The notes under the pieces are model-generated. The model did no database searches, was not told the origin of the DNA, and was given only the letters and a program-made list of their open reading frames with translations. Position numbers and translations under genes: made by a program. From Bacteroidota bacterium (GTDB lineage Bacteria; Bacteroidota; Bacteroidia; Chitinophagales; LD1), in the NCBI GenBank assembly GCA_016722375.1, contig JADKJG010000002.1, positions 310,001 to 374,000 of the forward strand: a stretch of 64,000 bases of DNA, read 5' to 3'. Within the stretch, counting starts at the first letter, position 1. Each line of letters opens with the position of its first letter. This document shows, piece by piece, positions 57,418-64,000 of the stretch.

Positions 57418-57882
57418 ATTATGAATAGGTGACACTTTGATAGTTAACCGCTGGCATCTTTTGTATGAAAAATAGCCAAGAACTTTGACGTGGATTGGTT
57501 GAATTAAATACCGAGGAAGAGCTTTCAAAATCAGGCTCCAACTAATATAGAATACACCATTCCTTATATCAAATCTCTTCTCATGGAAATCAAATTGGCT
57601 CTATTTTCTATTATTTATAGGTGAATACTAATCAATTATAGTTAGCACACAATGATTTATATCTAATCCACTATTATTTATCCTTTCCTCTTTAAGATTT
57701 ATATTTTCCTTATTATCATTTTATGTTTACTTTTAGTTAATTAAATTTCCCGTTTAAATAATTATAGTTACCTAACTATTCAATATATTTGTCGTTATTC
57801 TATTTACATCTTCATATAAAATAAATATTTTTATAGAAATTTGATTTTATAGTCTATTTTCAATCAATACTCATCCTCTATC
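57418..57882. other. AT-rich intergenic region, 465 bp
   Basis: No gene, terminator or repeat with a clear period was found. An 11-base segment AATTATAGTTA occurs twice (near 57636 and 57759), which is probably chance in AT-rich DNA. Confidence 0.6.
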
Positions 57883-58836
57883 ATGACTAAAATTCCAGAA
57901 AAACTATATGACATTTCCCAGGCTGATCTCTATGCCACCCTGCATTTGTTATTGACAAACTATCGCGCCAAGCAAAGCCAGCTTGCTGCCTTCATGGGCA
58001 AATATACGATCGCCTGGGGCAATGATTTTGAGGCCGAAATAGAAGCTGCGGAGGCGCTGCCCGACCGCCAACAGCGGGGCGAAATGTCAGAAACATTGAG
58101 GCTCGAAATGCTCCCGCTTCACGAAACCTGTTTGAATCGCTGGCAGGATTTGAAACGCTACATCAGCAGTGCCTATCCCGAATACGAACTCAAGCCGAAG
58201 TTCGAGGCTGCCGGCAGTAAATATTATTCGCTTGCCGTCAATTTCAATTGGGAGGACGCCAAGACCATGCACTTGGATGCGATAAAATTTATGACGAACC
58301 ACAGCGCCGCGCTCGAAATGGGTGGCGAAAATATGCCCGCCGGTTTCCCCGCGCTCTACAACGCCGACTATCAGGCCTGGCTACAGAAATACAATCTCTT
58401 TATGCCTGCCCGCCAAACTACCCAAGCCACGGTTCAAAAAATAAATGCCAACAATGATTTGTTTCGCAAACGCGCCATGAAACTCTGTGCCGATGCTCAA
58501 GCCTGTTTCAGAAAAAACCCGGCAATAGCCCAACTGTTCGTTTGGGCCATATTGAAAAGGCTCGTCACGCCGCCCAAGGATTCCACACTCATCGTCAAGA
58601 TTTTGCTCGCCGAATCTGACACCCCGGCAAGCGGTGCCCTCTTCGTGTGGACCAACAAAAAGACCAGCAAATCGAGAAAGATAACAGCAGATAAAACCGG
58701 AGTGATTGTGCTAAAAAAAATACCGCACACTCTCTATCTCTGGCAGGTCTCTCTCGAAGGACGAGCAACGGTTTCGGGTAAAAAAAGAATTAAAACCGGC
58801 GTGCATTCCCGCCTGACGGTTCGGTTGAAGAGTTGA
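57883..58836 (+). CDS. Soluble protein of unknown function with C-terminal beta domain
   Basis: The 317-residue protein has no signal peptide. Residues 1-230 are helix-rich with no recognised motif. Residues 235-317 look like a carboxypeptidase-regulatory-type beta domain (LAESDTPASGALFVW, then TADKTGVIVLKKIPHTLYLW). It converges with the sigma4/alphaCTD gene at 58872. The ACCGGTACCGGT repeat starts at its stop codon. Confidence 0.65.
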   Translation: MTKIPEKLYDISQADLYATLHLLLTNYRAKQSQLAAFMGKYTIAWGNDFEAEIEAAEALPDRQQRGEMSETLRLEMLPLHETCLNRWQDLKRYISSAYPEYELKPKFEAAGSKYYSLAVNFNWEDAKTMHLDAIKFMTNHSAALEMGGENMPAGFPALYNADYQAWLQKYNLFMPARQTTQATVQKINANNDLFRKRAMKLCADAQACFRKNPAIAQLFVWAILKRLVTPPKDSTLIVKILLAESDTPASGALFVWTNKKTSKSRKITADKTGVIVLKKIPHTLYLWQVSLEGRATVSGKKRIKTGVHSRLTVRLKS

Positions 58837-58864
58837 CCGGTACCGGTAAGAAAATATTTTAAGG
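58833..58864. repeat. ACCGGTACCGGT-containing dispersed repeat, copy 2 (inverted)
   Basis: The block TTGACCGGTACCGGTAAG followed by AAAATATTTT is the reverse complement of the 20964-20993 copy with a few differences. It overlaps the stop codon of the upstream gene. Confidence 0.6.
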
Positions 58865-58871
58865 GAAAAAG

Positions 58872-59663
58872 TTATTCAGCATCAGTTGTAGGGTCATTGC
58901 GCTCTTCCTTTAGCTTCAAATCATAATTAGAAAGAACCCACTCGATGTTTTTCAAAATCCTCTTACTACTACCGCGCATATTCAGCACATCTCTTCTGCT
59001 TAGCTGACAGATATCTTCCAAAGTCTCGATTTCATATTTTCTAAGAATAGATAATGTTAGGGATGAAAGACTGAAATGTCGAATGGGGCGATGGAATAAA
59101 CCGGGATCAGATTTATTCGGTCTTTTCGCCAAACTTAATCCGAAGCTAATAAGGAGTTCTTGGATTTCAATAACAGACTTTTTACCGAAGTTATTTATTG
59201 CCATTAAATCTACAACACTATAGGGAACTAACTGAGCCAGCGTTTCAATTTTCATAGCCTTCAACCCATTAAAAGCGCGCACAGATATGTTGAAATCTTC
59301 CAAAGGCCGCAACAATAATTTTTCCCCTTCATCTTTATGCGGCTCCTCTCTTTTCAATTTTTCTAAAGCCTCTGCTTCTTTTGTTGTGGTATCAACATGG
59401 CTGGCAAAGTGAGCCAACGCATACTGGATTTTATACAACATTCTATCCAATAACCGCTTGATAGTTGCAACGGTTAGGTCTAAATCCTTGGCGATAGATT
59501 CCAAACACGCTCCGCGATGCCATGCCTGCGTCAATATGTAAACATCGCGCTCAGACAATCTAACAAATTTTATCAAGGCTGGCGTAAGCAAAATCTTTAC
59601 AAACTGACGATAGTATTTCTCCTTCATCATTTCGGCATCCAGTTCTTCAAAATCCATATTCAT
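58872..59663 (-). CDS. Free-standing regulator: sigma-region-4-like HTH fused to two alphaCTD-like domains
   Basis: The 263-residue protein has a sigma-70 region-4-like helix-turn-helix near residues 36-83 (LSERDVYILTQAWHRGACLE, then SIAKDLDLTVATIKRLLDRM). Then comes an RNA polymerase alpha C-terminal-like domain at residues 118-180 (LLRPLEDFNISVRAFNGLKA, ... NNFGKKSVIEIQELL, ... GLSL). Compared with E. coli alpha, the residues equivalent to R265, N268, G296, K298 and S299, which contact UP-element DNA, appear as R129, N132, G160, K162 and S163. A second, degenerate alphaCTD-like helix-hairpin-helix domain follows at residues 194-250. The combination suggests a promoter-binding regulator. Its target is unknown. 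Confidence 0.8.
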   Translation of the reverse strand: MNMDFEELDAEMMKEKYYRQFVKILLTPALIKFVRLSERDVYILTQAWHRGACLESIAKDLDLTVATIKRLLDRMLYKIQYALAHFASHVDTTTKEAEALEKLKREEPHKDEGEKLLLRPLEDFNISVRAFNGLKAMKIETLAQLVPYSVVDLMAINNFGKKSVIEIQELLISFGLSLAKRPNKSDPGLFHRPIRHFSLSSLTLSILRKYEIETLEDICQLSRRDVLNMRGSSKRILKNIEWVLSNYDLKLKEERNDPTTDAE

Positions 59664-59838
59664 GGGGATAAATTTTAAAAATGAAATTAGGAAGAAAATG
59701 TAAGAAAAAGAAGAAGGGGACGGGATAGTTCATATTCCGTTCCACCTTCTATAGAATTATTTATTCGTTCTGCATCTATCAACCCACCAACATAGTCCCA
59801 GCCCAAAGCACCCACTTAATGCCCTTGCTAAACTTCGC

Positions 59839-62241
59839 TTATTGTTTGACGAGTTTGGCGGTTTGCCCTGCGGCTTTTATGAAATAGAGGCCAGAGTTGA
59901 ATTGAGCAATATCAATCCACGTTTTTGTTCCGTTCAATACACCCGAATGGACGATTTGTCCCAATTCATTATAAACGGTAAATCTCTTATCTGCAACCGA
60001 TGAAGACAGAATTAATTGAACTCTATCAGAGGATACAGGATTGGGCACCAATACAAGGCCTGATGTATTTTCAAGTTCCTGCGTAGCGGAGATATCGTAA
60101 TAAAAATTGGCTGAAGTGGCGCTACATCCGTTTGCATCGCTTATTTCAACAGTATAGTATCCATTTTGTGTTGCGATATAGATTTGGTTGATGGCACCGC
60201 CAATCAGATTCCCTTCCAAATACCATTGGTAGGTGGAAGCTGCGGTGGCTTGCAAGGTATCGTTGGTAACCGTGATGCTGACAGTGGGAAGAGGGTTTAC
60301 GGTTATGTTTAAAGAACCCGAAACCGCACTGCATCCGTTTGCATCAGTAGTGCTAACCGAATAGGCACCGGATGAACCGACATAAAAGCATTGACTGGTT
60401 TCGCCGTTGTTCCATTCATAAGTAATGAATACAGTCTGGGTACATAGTTGAGTAGAATCTCCAAAACAAAGGATGGAGTCCGGAGTCCCGATATGGGGAA
60501 TTAAGGCCTCATTCACGGTTAATCTCGCACCGGTAGAGGTCGTAGAGTCGCAATCGTTTTTAACCATCACGGTATAGCTTCCGGTATCGGTGATGGCTGC
60601 TACTTGGATGGTGTAAGAGTTCGCTGTTGCGCCGTTTATATTCGCCCCATTTCTTTTCCACTGATAGGTAGGCGAAGGGCTGCCGGTTGCCGACACCTTG
60701 AACGTTGCGCGAGCGCCGGAACAAACAGCAGAGTCTTTGGGATTTGACGAAATAGCCACACCGGTACAGGCCGCCGGTGCTGCACCAAATTTTACGAGGA
60801 AGGCATCAAAGTTTGCACCGCCAAAAGTATTTTGATAGCCGCCAGAGGCGATGCCAGCACTACTGGAAGTTTCTCCCGCCATATAAACATTGCCGAAATT
60901 ATCAGGAGCCAAGCTGACGCTATTGGCACATTCTCCAAGGGTTCCTCCATAGTAGGTAGCAGAATAGCGGGTGGTGCCATCGGGAGCAAACTTGGCAAGA
61001 AAAGCATCTGTGCCTCCGCCAATGGTGTTTTGAAATCCACCGGATGAAAGACCTTTACTGTCAGTTTGTCCTGCCAGATATATATCCTCTGCTGCATCAA
61101 CCGCCACTTTTGCTATCAATTCATTATTAGCTCCACCATAATAGGTAGCCCACTGAAGCGAGGTCCCGTTGTCGTCAAACTTTGCCAGATAAGCATCGCC
61201 GAAAGTGCTGGTGTTGTTGCTCTGATAAGTGGTTTGAAATGCACCAGGGGTAGCAAAGCCAGAGGTGCTGAGCGTAACTCCCGCCAGATAAACATGTCCT
61301 GATTTATCCACAGCTACCGAATGACATTCATCCGTTCCGTTTCCTCCAAAATAAGTTCCCCACAAACGGGTGCCCGCCGAATCAAACTTGGCAACAAAAG
61401 CATCTGCGCCATCCGGCACAGTTTTGTACGCGCCCAGCGAAGCAATTCCGGTAGTGCTTGGCGTGAAGCCTGCCAGATAGACATGGAAGGAATCGCCGAC
61501 CGTGACTCCCCGCCCTCTTTCATAATCGGCACCGCCATAATAGGTTCCCCAACGACGATTGCCATTGGCATCGAACTTGACGAGAAAAGCATCCGTACTG
61601 CCGCCTAAAGAGTTTTGATGACCTCCGGAGCCAATTTGAGTCGTAGTAGCACTACTGGTCTGCCCTGCCAGATAGACATTTCCCAAAGCATCTACTGCAA
61701 CGCTATGGCCTTCATCTATCCCTGCACCTCCATAATAGGTTCCCCACTGCACGACCCCACTCGAATTGAACTTTACCAAAAAAGCATCGGTTTTATCAGT
61801 AGCTCCTTCATTTATAAGGTTGTCAAACCCACCCGATGCTATGCCACTGCTGCTTTGAGTGACACCGGCTATATACACGTCGCCGGTGTTTTGATCAACA
61901 GCAATTCCTTTTGCCTGGTCATCGCCGGTTCCGCCATAGTAAGTTCCCCAAAGGCGATTACCTAATGAATCGAACTTGATAAGAAAAACATCCGGCGCTC
62001 CTTGATTATAAGTCTCTTTGTGGCTTCCCGGAGTGGCTATCCCGTTTGTGCTCACCGTATAGCCCGTTAAATAAACATTGCCCGAGGCATCGGTAGCTAC
62101 CGCATAAGCGTAATCATCATTTACTCCTCCCAAATAGGTAGCCCAACTACGGCTATCCTGCGCCTTGGTTTCTGTACGAGCAACCAATAGGAAGAACGAA
62201 ACTAAAAGAAGAGACCGGAAAAAAAGAGATGGCTTTTTCAT
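59839..62241 (-). CDS. SBBP beta-propeller T9SS type A surface protein
   Basis: The 800-residue protein has a signal peptide ending near TKAQ and seven SBBP-type repeats of about 50 residues (WGTYYGGxxxDxxxxVAVDxxGNVYLAGxT). An Ig-like domain follows (YQWKRNGANINGATANSYTI), then a type A sorting domain (LVPNPVSSDRVQLIL, NELGQIVHSG, FNSGLYFIKAAG). It is expected to be secreted and displayed. It lies 12 bp from the next upstream gene on the same strand, so the two probably form a short operon. Confidence 0.9.
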   Translation of the reverse strand: MKKPSLFFRSLLLVSFFLLVARTETKAQDSRSWATYLGGVNDDYAYAVATDASGNVYLTGYTVSTNGIATPGSHKETYNQGAPDVFLIKFDSLGNRLWGTYYGGTGDDQAKGIAVDQNTGDVYIAGVTQSSSGIASGGFDNLINEGATDKTDAFLVKFNSSGVVQWGTYYGGAGIDEGHSVAVDALGNVYLAGQTSSATTTQIGSGGHQNSLGGSTDAFLVKFDANGNRRWGTYYGGADYERGRGVTVGDSFHVYLAGFTPSTTGIASLGAYKTVPDGADAFVAKFDSAGTRLWGTYFGGNGTDECHSVAVDKSGHVYLAGVTLSTSGFATPGAFQTTYQSNNTSTFGDAYLAKFDDNGTSLQWATYYGGANNELIAKVAVDAAEDIYLAGQTDSKGLSSGGFQNTIGGGTDAFLAKFAPDGTTRYSATYYGGTLGECANSVSLAPDNFGNVYMAGETSSSAGIASGGYQNTFGGANFDAFLVKFGAAPAACTGVAISSNPKDSAVCSGARATFKVSATGSPSPTYQWKRNGANINGATANSYTIQVAAITDTGSYTVMVKNDCDSTTSTGARLTVNEALIPHIGTPDSILCFGDSTQLCTQTVFITYEWNNGETSQCFYVGSSGAYSVSTTDANGCSAVSGSLNITVNPLPTVSITVTNDTLQATAASTYQWYLEGNLIGGAINQIYIATQNGYYTVEISDANGCSATSANFYYDISATQELENTSGLVLVPNPVSSDRVQLILSSSVADKRFTVYNELGQIVHSGVLNGTKTWIDIAQFNSGLYFIKAAGQTAKLVKQ

Positions 62242-62253
62242 AGTTCAAAGGTT

Positions 62254-64000
62254 TTATTGCTTCACGAATTTACGTGCGTAGCCATTCAGTTTAATCAGAT
62301 ACATACCCGATGCAAGTTTTGAAATATCAAGCCTCGTATTTTTGCTTAGAGCCATATCCTTTAAAACCAACTTACCGGTGGCCTCATACATTTCATATTG
62401 ACTGCCTATCCATTCTGTAGCCATTTCCATTTGCAATAGGTCTGATGCCGGGTTTGGATAGATTTTAAAATCTCCCTGTGCAGCCAAATCATTAATACCG
62501 GTAATCAGGATACCGGTGGACATAGAATAACATCCATTCACATCCACAATCTGAACCGTATAACTGCCCGGTTGATTAGCGACATAGACCGGAGAAGTAG
62601 CCCCCGCAATCGGACTTCCGTCCTTAAACCATTGGTAAGAAACGGCATTGAATGAAGAAAGCGTATCGCCTTGCCGTACGATCGAAACAGAAGTCGCCGG
62701 ATAAACAGAAATATTTTTTCGTCCCGAAATCGTAGTGCAACCATTCGTAGCCGTCACGCTGACCCAATAAGCTCCGGCAAATTTGGCATAAGTACAGTTG
62801 GTCGTTGATCCGTTGCTCCACAGATAAGTATCAAAGGTATTTGGCGCACATATCTGGCTAGAATCACTGCCGCAGATCAACGTGTCGTTGGTAGCAAGAG
62901 CCGGTGCCGCAGGCAGTGGTTTCACTACAATCTCAACAATGGGTGTCGTGTCGCTGCAATTGCCCGCTCCTACATAATAACGGTAGAACATGTTTTGGGT
63001 TAATGAAATAGTAGAGTAGGTATTTTGAGTAGCGCCTACAATGTTGGTGAAGTTATTGAACGTAGAAGACTGTTGCCACTGACCAGTACCTCCCGAACCT
63101 CCGGTGATGCTCAAGAGACTGATGTCACCAGAACAAACACTATCCGGCGCGGCGGCAATGAATCCTGCATCTACGCTGGTACCTACCGACATGATAACCT
63201 TTGCAGAGGTAGCAGGCGAACCGGCGACACAAGGCAAAGAAGAAGTCATGGTACAAATAACTGTGTCGTTATTATTCAGCGTGCTGCTGCTGAATGTGGC
63301 GCTGTTGGTTCCTACCACAGTGCTGTTAATCTTCCACTCGAAGGTGGGTGTATTTCCGCCGCCCGCAGGGGTAGCTGTAAAGGTTACCGGTTCGCCGGGA
63401 CAGATAGGATTGGCAGAAGCCATCACCGCTACCGAGGCAATCAGCGAAGACGATACCGTCATTACGATTGGGTTAGAAGTGGCAGGCGAATTGGTGGCAC
63501 AGGCCAAATTTGAAGTCATCACACAACGCACCGTGTCGCCGTCATTTAAGTTTGAATTAGAATAATTAGGGCTGTTAGTCCCTACCGCCGAACCGTTCAC
63601 CAACCATTGATAGGAAGGTGTAGTCCCGCCATTGATCGCAGTCGCGGTAAAATCAACCATAGTGCCCGGACAAACTGCCGTCGAAGACGCACTAATGCTC
63701 ACCGAAGCAACCGCCGTGGAAGAAGCACTAATAGTCACAGAAAAGGTAGCCGATGCCGCGTTCGCATCTGTAATGGTCAGCGTATAATCACCCGCACAAA
63801 GTCCGAAAATGGAATCCGAATTTTGAGTAGGAATAGTACTCCAAGTAAAATTATAAGGCGCGCTTCCTCCGCTTGGATGTGCTGCTGCCGTTCCGGTACA
63901 TTGACCTACGCAGGGAATATTTTGTGTGGTGATATTGGCATTGATGCCCACCAAGCAAAAATCAATCACATGCCAAACCTCCGTACTGCGCGTATCAGCT
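62254..64000 (-). CDS. Ig-like-repeat T9SS type A surface protein, 5'-truncated
   Basis: The frame is open to the window edge, so the start is missing. At least 580 residues are present. Two near-identical Ig-like repeats of about 85 residues lie in the N-terminal half (each with YQWL or FEWK and an xNDGDTVxCxMTSxLxC segment). A further Ig/PKD-like segment follows, then a type A sorting domain (KIYPNPASDLLQM, EATGKLVLKD, LASGMYLIKLNG). It probably forms an operon with the SBBP gene 12 bp downstream. Confidence 0.88.
   Translation of the reverse strand, partial: ADTRSTEVWHVIDFCLVGINANITTQNIPCVGQCTGTAAAHPSGGSAPYNFTWSTIPTQNSDSIFGLCAGDYTLTITDANAASATFSVTISASSTAVASVSISASSTAVCPGTMVDFTATAINGGTTPSYQWLVNGSAVGTNSPNYSNSNLNDGDTVRCVMTSNLACATNSPATSNPIVMTVSSSLIASVAVMASANPICPGEPVTFTATPAGGGNTPTFEWKINSTVVGTNSATFSSSTLNNNDTVICTMTSSLPCVAGSPATSAKVIMSVGTSVDAGFIAAAPDSVCSGDISLLSITGGSGGTGQWQQSSTFNNFTNIVGATQNTYSTISLTQNMFYRYYVGAGNCSDTTPIVEIVVKPLPAAPALATNDTLICGSDSSQICAPNTFDTYLWSNGSTTNCTYAKFAGAYWVSVTATNGCTTISGRKNISVYPATSVSIVRQGDTLSSFNAVSYQWFKDGSPIAGATSPVYVANQPGSYTVQIVDVNGCYSMSTGILITGINDLAAQGDFKIYPNPASDLLQMEMATEWIGSQYEMYEATGKLVLKDMALSKNTRLDISKLASGMYLIKLNGYARKFVKQ

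Noticed and set aside
57418..57882. A sixth 21-bp array in the AT-rich gap
   Set aside because: No 21-bp step was found. The only repeated 11-mer has a spacing that does not fit.

Overview
The window is chromosomal DNA from a member of the Bacteroidota, probably Chitinophagales/Saprospirales-like (lineage inferred, not proven). The evidence is many secreted proteins with type IX secretion (T9SS) C-terminal sorting domains of type A and type B, PKD-rich adhesins, collagen-like GPTG proteins, DUF4783, a tricorn-type S41 protease, MenA, NamZ-type DUF1343, and promoters with the Bacteroidota -7 box TAnnTTTG. Shine-Dalgarno sequences are rare. No rRNA, tRNA, CRISPR array, prophage or intact insertion sequence was seen.

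Layout. 1-6.7 kb: end of a PKD/T9SS adhesin, a lipoprotein, a LuxE-like acyl-activating enzyme with two membrane proteins, chorismate synthase and another lipoprotein. 6.7-7.6 kb: intergenic region with a 21-bp repeat array. 7.6-20.7 kb: housekeeping genes (SUI1/YciH, lipid kinase, nadC, DUF4783, gpmI, pruA, rseP, sugar-phosphate isomerase, rluD, recQ, EVE protein, TerB-DnaJ protein). 20.7-21.6 kb: two more 21-bp arrays. 21.6-25.8 kb: small orphan, gyrA, TPR protein. 26-27.7 kb: Fn3-like protein, a REP-like palindrome cluster and another 21-bp array. 27.7-42.8 kb: tricorn protease, two tandem T9SS paralogues, CvfB-like protein, cytochrome c-FTR1 iron permease, glutathione peroxidase, three collagen-like paralogues, murB and a thiolase. 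42.8-48.4 kb: a giant PKD/T9SS type B adhesin. 48.4-49.2 kb: a fifth 21-bp array. 49.2-57.4 kb: cbpA-cbpM-like pair, menA, LolC/E-like permease, namZ-like gene, fmt, P460-like lipoprotein, MFS transporter. 57.4-64 kb: an unknown protein, a sigma-region-4/alphaCTD-like fusion protein, and two T9SS type A surface proteins.

The two most interesting things are these. (i) Five intergenic arrays have an exact 21-bp period, two B-DNA turns or seven codons. Each has its own unrelated consensus, and each lies between ordinary genes. (ii) A free-standing regulator at 58.9-59.7 kb fuses a sigma-70 region-4-like helix-turn-helix to an RNA polymerase alphaCTD that keeps the UP-element-contacting residues, followed by a second degenerate alphaCTD-like domain.

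A caution on quality: at least nine genes that should be intact carry single-base frame breaks, mostly at A, T or G homopolymers. nadC carries one in-frame TGA. The pattern looks more like residual sequencing or assembly error than gene decay, so I annotate these as single interrupted genes.
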